Translations under genes and position numbers: made by a program
Shown: one piece after another, positions 9,076 through 17,841 of the stretch
Position numbering within the stretch: position 1 is the first letter of the stretch
Layout of the letters: each line of letters opens with the position of its first letter
DNA from: CAZTQN01 sp964615765
GTDB lineage: Bacteria; Planctomycetota; Phycisphaerae; Phycisphaerales; UBA1924
Length of the DNA: 64,000 nucleotides
NCBI GenBank assembly: GCA_964615765.1
Contig: CAZTQN010000001.1
Location: 124,001-188,000, forward strand
Direction of reading: 5' to 3'
The notes under the pieces: model-generated
Told to the model about the DNA's origin: nothing
Seen by the model: the letters and a program-made list of their open reading frames with translations, nothing else
Databases searched by the model: none

Positions 9076-9264
9076 TGCGCGTTCTTATCGCACCCGCAGT
9101 GCGTGACGGCACATGTTCTCCACTCCACCCAGATGGACCGTGATCGTCAAGGTTGCCCAAAGTGCCGGGGCGGCCGGGTCGAAGTACCCGGTGCGCCGCG
9201 GCTCGGTCCCGCGGCTTGTCGAACCATCGCGCCGCACCGCGGCGGTCTGTCGGAGTGATTCGCC

Positions 9265-12200
9265 ATGTCGAAGCAGCGTACGCGGACGGCCCAGGACATC
9301 ATCACCAGCGCCGGTCGGTGGCCCAAGGCCGCCGCGGCCTTCGCCGCTCTGCACGTCGCGCTCGTCGTTCCGGCGTTCGCCCAGAGCCAGGTGAACGACT
9401 CGCCGCTGGGCGAGCGTCCCGATACCGACGCTCCGGTGTCGGTCTCGTTCGCCGAGGTGCAGAACCAGCCGGGCTCTGCCCCGGCGGCGCAGCCGGCCGG
9501 TCAGCCCGCGGGCCAGCCCGCCGCGGCCCCCGCGCAGCCGCGTGACCCGATGGCCGCGAAGGACGCGAAGGTCACCGTCTCCGAGCACATGACCGTCGAC
9601 CTGCACGTCAAGGACGAGGACCTCGCCAACGTCCTCGAACTGCTCTCGATCCAGACGCAGAAGAACATCATCGCGTCCAAGAACGTCGGCGGGAAGGTGA
9701 CCGCGACGCTCTACGGCGTGACGTTCTACCAGGCCCTCGACGCCATCCTGCACGTCAACGGGTTCGGCTACATCGAGAACGGCAACTTCATCTACGTCTA
9801 CACCAACGAAGAGCTCAAGGCCATCGAGATGGCCATGAAGAAGCGCCTCTCCAAGGTCGTCCGCCTCAACTACCTGACCGCGGAAGACGCCAAGGAGTTC
9901 GTCTCGCCCCTGCTCTCCAAGGACGGCGGCGAGATCAAGATCAACCAGAAGACCAAGGACTTCACGATCAACGAGAAGCTCCCCGGCGGCAAGGACGACT
10001 TCGCCCTCGGCGCCACCATGGTCATCATCGATTACGAAGAGAACATCAAGGCCATCGAAGAGCTCGTGACGCAGATCGACACCCGCCCGGCCCAGGTGCT
10101 GGTCGAGGCGACGATCATGCAGACCGCGCTGAACGAGGCCAACGCGTTCGGCGTCGACTTCTCGGTCATCGGTGACCTCAACTTCGTCGACTTCATCAAT
10201 GCCGGCGGGCCCCTCGGCGCCGCCAACGCGCTCATCCGCGGCGGGACGGGCGGCTCGGGCCAGGGCGTCACGCCCCCGAACGACCGCGGCAACGCCTTCA
10301 CCTCCAACCCCGGCAACACCTCCGGCCCCGGCACGTTCAAGATGGGCGTGCTCGCGGGCGACGTGGCGATCTTCCTCCGCCTGCTCGACCAGGTCACCGA
10401 CTCGGTGATCCTCTCGAACCCGAAGATCCTGACCCTGAACCGCCAGCCGTCCCGCGTCCTGGTCGGTAAGCGCGTCGGTTACCTGAACACGACGTCGACC
10501 GAAACCAGCACGACGCAGACGGTGAACTTCCTGGACACCGGTACCCAGCTGTACTTCCGCCCGTTCGTGTCTGACCAGGGCGAAGTCCGCATGGAACTCA
10601 AGCCGCAGGTCTCGGCGGCGGAAATCCGGAACGTGACCGACGCCCGCGGGGCGGTGGTGACGATCCCGGACGAAGTGACGCAGGAAATCGTGACCAACGT
10701 GAACGTGCGCGACGGGCAGACCGTCGTGCTGGGCGGTCTGTTCACCGAGTCGTCGACGTTCACGCGTCGTCAGGTGCCGTGGATCGGCGACATCCCCATT
10801 CTCGGCGCGGCGTTCCGCGGGCATGACGACACGACCCAGCGGAGCGAGATCATCTTCCTGGTGACGCCGACGATCATCAACGACAGCCACATGGCCGCCG
10901 CGGCCGAGCGGGCCGCCGGCACGATCGAGCACCTGCGCACCGGCAGCCGCCAGAAGCTGCTGCCCTGGAGCCAGGACCGTCAGACGGACAACCTGAACGT
11001 CGAGGCCGAGACGCTGGCGCGTGCGGGCGAGACGGACAAGGCGCTGTGGAACATCTCGCGGTCGCTGTCTCTGAACCCGAACCAGCCGCAGGTGTACCAG
11101 CTGCGTGAGCGGCTCACGGGCGAGAAGGAGCGGTGGTCTGACCGCAGCACGCTCAACGAGATCGTGGACGCGGAGATCGCCAAGCGGATCGACCAGATCC
11201 AGCCGCCCGCGACGCCTCCTCAGCACCGGACGCCGTGGGGCTCGGTCGATCAGACCCGCGAGCGGACGACGCGTCCGAACAACACGGAGCCGGGGAGCAA
11301 GAACAAGGTCGTGACGCCGAGCAAGTCGGACTCGGCGCCGATCGCCGACGCCTCCGAGCCGCTGTCCTCCAGCACGCCGACGGGCTCGTCGCTGCCTTCG
11401 GGCACGGGCAATCAGCCCGAGTTTGCCTCGCCGGCGGGGAACGCGGTCGCCGCGTCAACCTCGACGAGCGGTGAGACCTCGGGCACGTACTACGCCCAGA
11501 TGACGCCGGTGTCGGGCGACAGCGCCGCGTTCAACTCGAACGCCAGCACCGCCAACGCCAGCACCGCCGCGAGCACGGACAGCTTCAACAGCGCCAACTC
11601 CAGCACACTGAGCGCCAACAGCGCCCTGACGATCGAGAACACGACCGCCAGCACCGCGTCGAACACGACCACGCTCGACGGCGTGCCCACCTTCAGCGGC
11701 GTCGAGTTCACCAGCGCGAACGCGACGGCCAACCCGGCGAATAGCAACCCGGCCAACGCCAACCTGGCCAACAACGGCGTGACGGGCACGCAGCCCGCCA
11801 ACGGCGCCCAGCCCACCGCGGTCGCCGGCGATGTCGCCCGCACGCAGGTGCAGTTGACCGCGCTGCGGAACCAGATCCTGCTCTTCCGCGCCGCCAACAA
11901 CGGGGCGTGGCCCGCCCTCGGCGAGGATCATGACAACGCGTGGAAGCCGCTGACCGACGCGGGCTTCATCCAGAACGCCCCCGCCAACCCGTACGTCGCC
12001 GGCCCGCATGCCTCCAGCGTGCTGATCGCCGACGCCCCGGACATCCGCTTCCACACCAACTACGGCTGGATCTACAACCCGCAGACGGGCCAGCTGTGGG
12101 CCGCCGGCTTCGACGCGAGCGACAAGCCGCTGAACAAGTCAGCCCAGCCGACGCAGGCCCAGGGCAACGCCGCGAGCACGCAGCCGACGGCCCAGGCCCC

Positions 12201-12291
12201 GGCGGCGGCGGACCTGCTGAAGGCGATCAGCCCGGAAGCCTCGCCGGCTCCGGCGTCGTCGACGGCGGGCGTCCCCGAGCCGAAGAACTAA
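9265..12291 (+). CDS. Type II/IV-type secretin with C-terminal pseudopilin-like domain
   Basis: 1008 aa. A signal peptide ends near AFA-QS (about 39). An STN/N0-like domain (about 109-190; MTVDLHVKDEDLANVLELLS) and an N1-type repeat follow. The secretin beta-domain (about 270-541) contains NVRDGQTVVLGGLFTE, PWIGDIPILGAAFRG and EIIFLVTPTII, so it should form an outer-membrane channel. Unusually, it continues with a TPR-like pair of helices (about 575-620), a roughly 200-residue Asn/Ser/Thr/Ala linker, and a domain at about 857-950 (RTQVQLTALRNQILLFRAAN ... GWIYNPQTGQLWAAGFD) that resembles the globular part of planctomycete major pseudopilins. GGAG precedes the ATG. A TPR lipoprotein gene follows. 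Confidence 0.85.
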   Translation: MSKQRTRTAQDIITSAGRWPKAAAAFAALHVALVVPAFAQSQVNDSPLGERPDTDAPVSVSFAEVQNQPGSAPAAQPAGQPAGQPAAAPAQPRDPMAAKDAKVTVSEHMTVDLHVKDEDLANVLELLSIQTQKNIIASKNVGGKVTATLYGVTFYQALDAILHVNGFGYIENGNFIYVYTNEELKAIEMAMKKRLSKVVRLNYLTAEDAKEFVSPLLSKDGGEIKINQKTKDFTINEKLPGGKDDFALGATMVIIDYEENIKAIEELVTQIDTRPAQVLVEATIMQTALNEANAFGVDFSVIGDLNFVDFINAGGPLGAANALIRGGTGGSGQGVTPPNDRGNAFTSNPGNTSGPGTFKMGVLAGDVAIFLRLLDQVTDSVILSNPKILTLNRQPSRVLVGKRVGYLNTTSTETSTTQTVNFLDTGTQLYFRPFVSDQGEVRMELKPQVSAAEIRNVTDARGAVVTIPDEVTQEIVTNVNVRDGQTVVLGGLFTESSTFTRRQVPWIGDIPILGAAFRGHDDTTQRSEIIFLVTPTIINDSHMAAAAERAAGTIEHLRTGSRQKLLPWSQDRQTDNLNVEAETLARAGETDKALWNISRSLSLNPNQPQVYQLRERLTGEKERWSDRSTLNEIVDAEIAKRIDQIQPPATPPQHRTPWGSVDQTRERTTRPNNTEPGSKNKVVTPSKSDSAPIADASEPLSSSTPTGSSLPSGTGNQPEFASPAGNAVAASTSTSGETSGTYYAQMTPVSGDSAAFNSNASTANASTAASTDSFNSANSSTLSANSALTIENTTASTASNTTTLDGVPTFSGVEFTSANATANPANSNPANANLANNGVTGTQPANGAQPTAVAGDVARTQVQLTALRNQILLFRAANNGAWPALGEDHDNAWKPLTDAGFIQNAPANPYVAGPHASSVLIADAPDIRFHTNYGWIYNPQTGQLWAAGFDASDKPLNKSAQPTQAQGNAASTQPTAQAPAAADLLKAISPEASPAPASSTAGVPEPKN

Positions 12292-12347
12292 CTGGCCCGG
12301 GGAGCACGGGCCGCCCTTCAGCGGCCCGGTGAATAGACCGATACCAC

Positions 12348-12385
12348 CATCGCCCGCGAGGCTCGACTTCGCGGGCGATGTGCGT
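12348..12385 (+). terminator. Hairpin downstream of the secretin gene
   Basis: A 12-bp perfect stem, CATCGCCCGCGA / TCGCGGGCGATG (12348-12359, 12369-12380), is followed by TGCGTTTACG. A second, smaller GC hairpin (CGGGCCGC/GCGGCCCG) lies just upstream at 12307-12328. The T tail is weak, so attenuation between the secretin and the TPR gene is also possible. Confidence 0.5.
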
Positions 12386-12437
12386 TTACGTGCTCTGGAA
12401 GAAGCCCCGTCCCGTCCCTCCGAACCGGAGTCTGCCC

Positions 12438-13700
12438 ATGCCGCTCGTCCGCTCCGCCGCGACTCTTGCCGCCGCCGCCACGCTCGCCGTGCTCCCGCTG
12501 TCGGGCTGCGGGTACAACAAGCCGAAGGTCGCCAAGCCGGGCCTGGAGAAGGCGGTGGCGACGATGAACCAGCTCAAGAGCGGGACGGAGTGGGGGATGG
12601 CGGAGCAGCACTTCCTCGCGGGCGACTTCGACAAGGCGCTCAAGTCGTGCGACCGCTCGATCGCGCTCAACCCGGAAGTCGCCAAGAGCCACGTGCTGCG
12701 CGGGCGGATCATGCTGGAGAAGGGGCGTCTGGAAGACGCGCGGCAGTCGCTGGAGCGCGGGGCCGAGCTCGATCCTTCAAGCACCGACGCGCACTATTTC
12801 CTGGGGATTTTGTCGGAGCGTCAAGGCCAGCCCGACGCGGCTGCGGCCCGCTTCCTCAAGGCGGCGGATCTTGACCCGTCCAACGCGCAGTACGTGATCG
12901 CCGCGGCGGAGATGTACATCGCGCAGGGCGAGCTTGACAAGGCTGAATCGCTGGTGGCGTCGCGGGCCCGCAACTTCGACAACTCGGCCGCGATCCGGCA
13001 GACGCAGGGGCACATCTTGATGCTCCGCGGCGACGCGCCGGGGGCGGCCGAGCTGTTCAACCAGGCCTTGCTGCTGGCTCCCAACGACCCCCGCATCCTG
13101 GAAGACCTCGCGCTCGCGCAGATGAAGGCCGGTCGGTACGCCGACGCGGAGTATCACCTGCAGACGCTCATCGCGCTCGACGGCGGGGCCGAGCGGCGCG
13201 ATCTCAAGCTGATGCGGGCCCGCTGCCTGGTCGCGGTCGACCGCCCGGTCGAAGCCCGCACCGTGCTGCAGGAACTGACGTCCGACCGCGCCGGCGGGCG
13301 CGACGTGCGGGCGTGGATCGAGCTCGGTCAGGTCGGCGCGATCCTGAAGGACCGCGTCAGCCTGCGGAACGCCTCGGGGCGCGTCATCGCGCTGGCGCCG
13401 GAGAAGCCGGAGGGGTTCATCCTGCGGTCGATGTGGCAGCGTCTGGAAGGGCGTAACGCCGAGGCGCTGGCCGCGGTCGATCAGGCGATCGCCGTCGAAC
13501 CCAGCGATCCGTCGTCGCACCTGCTGCGCGCGGTCGTGCTTCAGGACCTTGGCCGGACAGACGAAGCCCGGGCCGCGGTCGCGCAGGTGCAGCGGCTTGA
13601 CCCGAACAACCGCGGGGCCCAGGCGATGATGGCGTCGCTGAACCAGACGGCTCGCCCACAGGGCGCCGCGGTCACCGGCGTCCCGACGGACAACCGCTGA
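12438..13700 (+). CDS. TPR-repeat lipoprotein
   Basis: 420 aa. The N-terminus is a lipoprotein signal with lipobox LSGC (about residues 20-23), so the protein is probably anchored to a membrane facing the periplasm. The remainder is tandem tetratricopeptide repeats: for example GDFDKALKSCDRSIALNPEV, GRLEDARQSLERGAELDPSS, GRNAEALAAVDQAIAVEPSD and GRTDEARAAVAQVQRLDPNN. The start at 12438 has GGAG 7 bases upstream. Its position after the secretin suggests a PilF/PilW-like assembly role, in which TPR lipoproteins help secretins assemble, but this is inferred from context. Confidence 0.8.
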   Translation: MPLVRSAATLAAAATLAVLPLSGCGYNKPKVAKPGLEKAVATMNQLKSGTEWGMAEQHFLAGDFDKALKSCDRSIALNPEVAKSHVLRGRIMLEKGRLEDARQSLERGAELDPSSTDAHYFLGILSERQGQPDAAAARFLKAADLDPSNAQYVIAAAEMYIAQGELDKAESLVASRARNFDNSAAIRQTQGHILMLRGDAPGAAELFNQALLLAPNDPRILEDLALAQMKAGRYADAEYHLQTLIALDGGAERRDLKLMRARCLVAVDRPVEARTVLQELTSDRAGGRDVRAWIELGQVGAILKDRVSLRNASGRVIALAPEKPEGFILRSMWQRLEGRNAEALAAVDQAIAVEPSDPSSHLLRAVVLQDLGRTDEARAAVAQVQRLDPNNRGAQAMMASLNQTARPQGAAVTGVPTDNR

Positions 13701-13713
13701 GCGACGCGTCGGA

Positions 13714-14379
13714 TCAGCCGCGAACGAACGGGTTGCTGATGCGCTCGCGGGCGATGGTCGTGGCCGGGCCGTGACCGGGGTAGATGACCGTCTCGGGCGG
13801 CAGGGTGTACAACCGTTCCTTGATGGAGCGCATGAGCGTCGCGTGGTCGGACCCGGGAAAGTCGGTCCGACCGATGGAGCCGGCAAAGAGCGCATCGCCC
13901 ACGAACGCGCGGGCCCGGTCGGCTTCGTAGAGCGTGATGCCGCCCGGCGAATGCCCGGGTGTGTGGACAACCTGCCAGTCGCGGCCCAGCAGTTGGACGT
14001 GCTCGTCGCCGGTCAGGAGCCGGTCGGCGGCGGGGGCCGTGATGGATTGGCCAGACAGCCCGGAGAGGTTCAGCAGCGGGTCGTTGAGCCAGTCGGCCTC
14101 GGCCTGGTGGATCCACACGGGCAGGCCCGGGTAGGCGGCCTTGAACGCTGTCACGCCGGCGATGTGGTCGACGTGGGCGTGGGTCAGGATCAAGGTCTCT
14201 GGCTGTAAACCGTTGTCTTGCAAGTACTTGACGATGCGGCCCGAGTCGAAGGGGGCGTCGATGACGACGCAGCGGCCCGGGGCGGCGGGTTCGGTGAGGA
14301 TGTAGCCGTTGGTTGCGAAGGGCCCGAGGGTGTACGAGGTCACCCCGGTCTTGCTCGCGTTCGCATCGCTGCCGCTCAT
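13714..14379 (-). CDS. MBL-fold metallo-hydrolase (glyoxalase II-like)
   Basis: 221 aa, typical for the short hydroxyacylglutathione-hydrolase-like group. The metal-binding motif THAHVDH lies at about residues 65-71. Further ligands are His in HTPGHSPGG, Asp in FVGDALFAG and His in YPGHGPATT. Such enzymes hydrolyse thioesters or related substrates in the cytoplasm; no rhodanese or persulfide dioxygenase partner is adjacent, so the substrate is open. It converges on the TPR lipoprotein gene with only 13 bases between the two stops. Confidence 0.88.
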   Translation of the reverse strand: MSGSDANASKTGVTSYTLGPFATNGYILTEPAAPGRCVVIDAPFDSGRIVKYLQDNGLQPETLILTHAHVDHIAGVTAFKAAYPGLPVWIHQAEADWLNDPLLNLSGLSGQSITAPAADRLLTGDEHVQLLGRDWQVVHTPGHSPGGITLYEADRARAFVGDALFAGSIGRTDFPGSDHATLMRSIKERLYTLPPETVIYPGHGPATTIARERISNPFVRG

Positions 14380-14542
14380 CGCGCATGATACTGATCAGCC
14401 GGTGCGTACGGGGCGGGCGGGGGCGTGGGTGGGGGGCGGAGTTCGCCCGACCGGGTCGGTTCCTGGAGCGCGAAGGCAAACGCTCCCGCTCTCGTCGGCC
14501 GATACCCTAATCTCAGTCCGTTGCCACCAGGAGGGCAGCCGT

Positions 14543-15595
14543 ATGTCGACCACGCCGACCAACTCGACCCGCTCTTCCGCGGATCCCCGCTCGGCCCAGG
14601 CCGGGCCAACTCGGCCGCCCATGAATCCCGCGATGGGTCTGCTGATGGACCACGGGTGGGCGATGCTGCTGTGCCTGGGGCTGATCCTTGTCGGAGCGAT
14701 GATCATCCGGCAGCGGCCGGGTGTGGACACCTCGGCCGACTTGATCCAGCTCGCGGGCGCGCTGGGCATGATCGTCGTGCTGTCGGTAGCGCCGGTGACG
14801 TGGCACCTGCGTCGGCGGGCGTCGACGAACCAGGCGCTGCTGCGGAAGGTTGATGCGTTGACGGACGCGATCCGGCATTTGTCGGACTCGGCGACGCTGT
14901 CGGACGATGCCCGGCGGGTGCTGAACCGGCAGACGGAGCGCGACCTGCTCTGCCGCGCGATCGAAGAGGACATTCATCACCAGGCGTGGGACGCGGCGAT
15001 CGTGCTGTGCAACGAGCTGGCCGACCGGTTCGGGTATCGCGCTGACGCGGAAGAGTTCCGGGCCCGCATCGAGCTGGCGCGGCATGAGGTGCAGGAGCGC
15101 AAGGTCGCCGACGCGATCGCGCGGCTGGATGGGCTGATCGTGCAGCGCCGGTGGGACGTGGCGCTGCGCGAAGCGATGCGGATCCGCCGGCTGTACCCGG
15201 AATCGCCGCGGGTCGATCGCCTGCGCGAACGCGTCGAACAGGCCCGTGCGGTGTACAAGGCGGACCTGGAGCGGCGGTTCTTCGAGGCGGCCAACTCGCC
15301 GGCGCGGGTTGATGAGGCGATGACGCTGCTGAAGGAGCTGGACCAGTACCTGACGGAGACGGAGGCCGAGCCGCTGCGCGAGGTCGCCCGCGGCGTGATC
15401 GGTCGGGCTCGCGAGAACCTGGGGGCCCAGTTCAAGATCGCCGTGCAGGACCGGCAGTGGGCCCAGGCCGCGATGCTCGGGCGGCGGATCATCAACGAGT
15501 TCCCGAACACGCGGATGGCGGAAGAAGTGCGGGGGATGCTGGATCAGATTCTGGCCCGGGCCAACGCGCCGACGGGCACGCCGCAGCCGGTGTGA
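14543..15595 (+). CDS. Membrane protein with long helical cytoplasmic domain, function unknown
   Basis: 350 aa. The start at 14543 has AGGAGGG 8 bases upstream. Two hydrophobic helices (about residues 35-55, WAMLLCLGLILVGAMII, and about 68-85, ALGMIVVLSVAPVTW) are followed by about 260 residues of charged, alpha-helical sequence with TPR-like periodicity (VLCNELADRFGYRADAEEF; DGLIVQRRWDVALREAMRI; MLGRRIINEFPNTRMAEEV). No family is recognised. A scaffold or membrane-tethered adaptor is one possibility. It converges on the ABC permease gene, with a single base between the stops. Confidence 0.7.
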   Translation: MSTTPTNSTRSSADPRSAQAGPTRPPMNPAMGLLMDHGWAMLLCLGLILVGAMIIRQRPGVDTSADLIQLAGALGMIVVLSVAPVTWHLRRRASTNQALLRKVDALTDAIRHLSDSATLSDDARRVLNRQTERDLLCRAIEEDIHHQAWDAAIVLCNELADRFGYRADAEEFRARIELARHEVQERKVADAIARLDGLIVQRRWDVALREAMRIRRLYPESPRVDRLRERVEQARAVYKADLERRFFEAANSPARVDEAMTLLKELDQYLTETEAEPLREVARGVIGRARENLGAQFKIAVQDRQWAQAAMLGRRIINEFPNTRMAEEVRGMLDQILARANAPTGTPQPV

Positions 15596-15596
15596 G

Positions 15597-16727
15597 TTAG
15601 AAGTCGCGCCGGCAGAAGATCCACGCGGCGATGCCGAGGACCAGGGCCTCGAAGGCGAGTGACGTGCCGATGACCCAGGCGACGGGGCGGGCGCGGAGTT
15701 TCTCCTGCACGCGTTCGCCGACCTTGCGCATGTCGACGCGGACGTCCTCGTCGTCGGAGTCCATCTGCACCGGCTGCTCGTCGCCCTGGAGCTGTTCAAG
15801 GTCGGCCTGCGAGATCAGCACGCGTTCGAGCAGGTCGAGCGTTTCGGTGGTCTTGGGCAGAGTGGTCTTGACGGAGTAGGCGCCCAGGTGCCAGTTGCGG
15901 ATCTGACGCCCGTCGGCGCGGACGTCGACGAGTTTCTTCTGGCGGCGTTCGAGCTCGACCTTGGGGTCGCCGCGGACGAAGTTCGAGACGCTGAATTTGG
16001 CCGTGCCATCTTCCTGCTTGTTGACGCGCTCCTGTGAAGCAGCGACGCCCTGCTCGAGGCGTTCGACCTGGGCGTTGTTGCGTTCGCGGAACATCATGAG
16101 CGTGCGCTCGGTGGTGTGCACGCCGAAGATGCCGAACCAGGCCAGGAGCGTGAGCAGCAGCGATGCGACGGTCGAGCGCGTGATGACGCCGAGCAGGACA
16201 CAGATCGCGAAGAGGTAGGAGTAGAAGACGACCATCAGCGGGACGGTCCAGAACAGGCCGAGTTCCCACACCCCGCCGCGGAACCCGAGGACCAGGAACG
16301 CCGAGCCGGTGAACAGCGAGACCTGCACGGTGGTGAACAGCAGGCCCGAGGCGAACTTGGTGAGGAACAGGCGGAGGCGGCCGATGGGCTTGGAGAGGGT
16401 GAGTTCGATGGAGCCGCTGGCGATGAGATCGGGGATCATGCCGGCGGTCGCGACCAGGGCGAGGATGGTCGAGGCCCAGGCCAGCCAGAACTTCACGCCC
16501 AGGTTGGCGAACATCAGCTTGTAGAAGACCTCGGGCGGGAAGAGCTTGGCGTTGAACGGGCCGGAGGGGATCGTGAACCACAGCACCGTCAGGCCCTTGT
16601 CGTTGATCCCGACGAGGGCGAAGGCCAGCACGACGATGACGGACAGCGCCATCACGATCCAGAACAGCTTGCGGCTGTTCAGTTCGCGGTAAGCGTCGAG
16701 AAAGATGGCCCCGGTTTGACGAAGCAT
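15597..16727 (-). CDS. ABC-2 type transporter permease
   Basis: 376 aa. It starts MLRQTGAIFLDAYRELNSRK, the usual cytoplasmic lead-in of ABC-2 permeases, and contains about six hydrophobic segments. One large hydrophilic domain (about residues 205-345) sits before the last membrane helix at the C-terminus. Its start overlaps the stop of the ATPase gene as TGATG, so the two are translationally coupled and form one exporter. Substrate is unknown; the large loop is larger than in simple drug exporters. Confidence 0.85.
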   Translation of the reverse strand: MLRQTGAIFLDAYRELNSRKLFWIVMALSVIVVLAFALVGINDKGLTVLWFTIPSGPFNAKLFPPEVFYKLMFANLGVKFWLAWASTILALVATAGMIPDLIASGSIELTLSKPIGRLRLFLTKFASGLLFTTVQVSLFTGSAFLVLGFRGGVWELGLFWTVPLMVVFYSYLFAICVLLGVITRSTVASLLLTLLAWFGIFGVHTTERTLMMFRERNNAQVERLEQGVAASQERVNKQEDGTAKFSVSNFVRGDPKVELERRQKKLVDVRADGRQIRNWHLGAYSVKTTLPKTTETLDLLERVLISQADLEQLQGDEQPVQMDSDDEDVRVDMRKVGERVQEKLRARPVAWVIGTSLAFEALVLGIAAWIFCRRDF

Positions 16728-17776
16728 CAGCGCGCCCTCCCGCTGGTGGACATGTCGGCCCCGGGCTTGAGCGTTCGCCCCGTGGTCCGGTCGGTGACCG
16801 CCTGCATGAACAGATCCTCCAGCGACGCCCGCTGCGGGCGGACGGCCTTGAGCACGTGCCCCGCGCGGCGGAGTTCGTCGAGCAGCGGCTGGATCGCTTC
16901 CGCGTCGTCGGAACTGACGATGATGGCCGTTGGGCTTGTCGTTCGGACCTGCGGGCCCGCCGCGCCGGTTGTGGGGAGGCCGGCGATGGTCCCGCCCGGC
17001 GCAACGCGGTGCACGACCTGCTCAACACTCTCGCGGGGCGCGGCGTTCGGGCGGGCCTCGACCTCGATCTCGTATCGCCGGCTGTCGCGGGTCAGTTCGT
17101 CGATCGTGCCCTGGCTCGAGACGCGCCCCTGCACCAGGATCGCGACCCGGTCGCACACCATCTCCAGTTCGCTCAAAAGGTGGCTGTTCAGGAAGATCGT
17201 CTTGCCCTGGTCGCGCAGGCGCAGGAGCACCTCGCGGATGTCCTTGCGGCCCACGGGGTCGACGCCGTCGGTCGGCTCGTCGAGCACGACCAGGTCCGGG
17301 TCGCTCATCAGCGCGTTGGCGATGCCCAGGCGCTGACGCATGCCCTTGCTGAACCCTTTGACCTTGGCCGCGTGCCAGTCCTTGAGCCCGACGAGTTCGA
17401 GCAGTTCGCCGGCGCGCTGGCGGCGGGTGGCGCGGTCGACGTTGCTGAGGGCGCCGAAAAAGTCGAGCACCTGCGCGGCGCTGAGATATTCCGGGAAGCG
17501 GTGGTGCTCCGGCAGATATCCGACGCGGGCCAGGGCGGACTTGTCGCCGACGCGGGCGCCGAGCATGGTGCCGTCGCAGCGGGTCGGGCGGATGACGGTC
17601 ATGAGGATCTTGACCAGCGTGCTTTTGCCGGCGCCGTTGGGCCCGAGAAGTCCGAAGACGGCGCCGCGGTCGACGCGCATCTCGATCCCGCGGAGGGCGT
17701 GCACGGAGCGCTTGCCGAAGCGTCCGGGGTACACCTTCTCAACGTTGGTCAGGTCCAGGGCCAGGTCGCTTGCCAA
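16727..17776 (-). CDS. ABC transporter ATP-binding protein
   Basis: 349 aa. The nucleotide-binding domain has Walker A GPNGAGKS, signature FSKGMRQRL, Walker B LVVLDEPTDG and the switch histidine in NSHLLSELE. A C-terminal extension of about 110 residues is typical of ABC-2 partner ATPases. I place the start at the TTG at 17776 because GGGAGG lies 6 bases upstream. An earlier TTG at 17800 would add eight residues (MAARGRLR) but has no ribosome binding site. Divergent from the UbiD gene with a spacer of 65 bases. Confidence 0.88.
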   Translation of the reverse strand: MASDLALDLTNVEKVYPGRFGKRSVHALRGIEMRVDRGAVFGLLGPNGAGKSTLVKILMTVIRPTRCDGTMLGARVGDKSALARVGYLPEHHRFPEYLSAAQVLDFFGALSNVDRATRRQRAGELLELVGLKDWHAAKVKGFSKGMRQRLGIANALMSDPDLVVLDEPTDGVDPVGRKDIREVLLRLRDQGKTIFLNSHLLSELEMVCDRVAILVQGRVSSQGTIDELTRDSRRYEIEVEARPNAAPRESVEQVVHRVAPGGTIAGLPTTGAAGPQVRTTSPTAIIVSSDDAEAIQPLLDELRRAGHVLKAVRPQRASLEDLFMQAVTDRTTGRTLKPGADMSTSGRAR

Positions 17777-17841
17777 TCGCAGCCTCCCACGAGCAGCCAA
17801 TCATCCGAACCGCCCCGCCCGTCGAACCCGTCCGGACAGCC

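Noticed and set aside
9085..11226. Long open frame antisense to the secretin gene
   Set aside because: The Asp/Val/Arg/Leu-rich composition is typical of the antisense of high-GC codons; the secretin on the other strand has clear domains.
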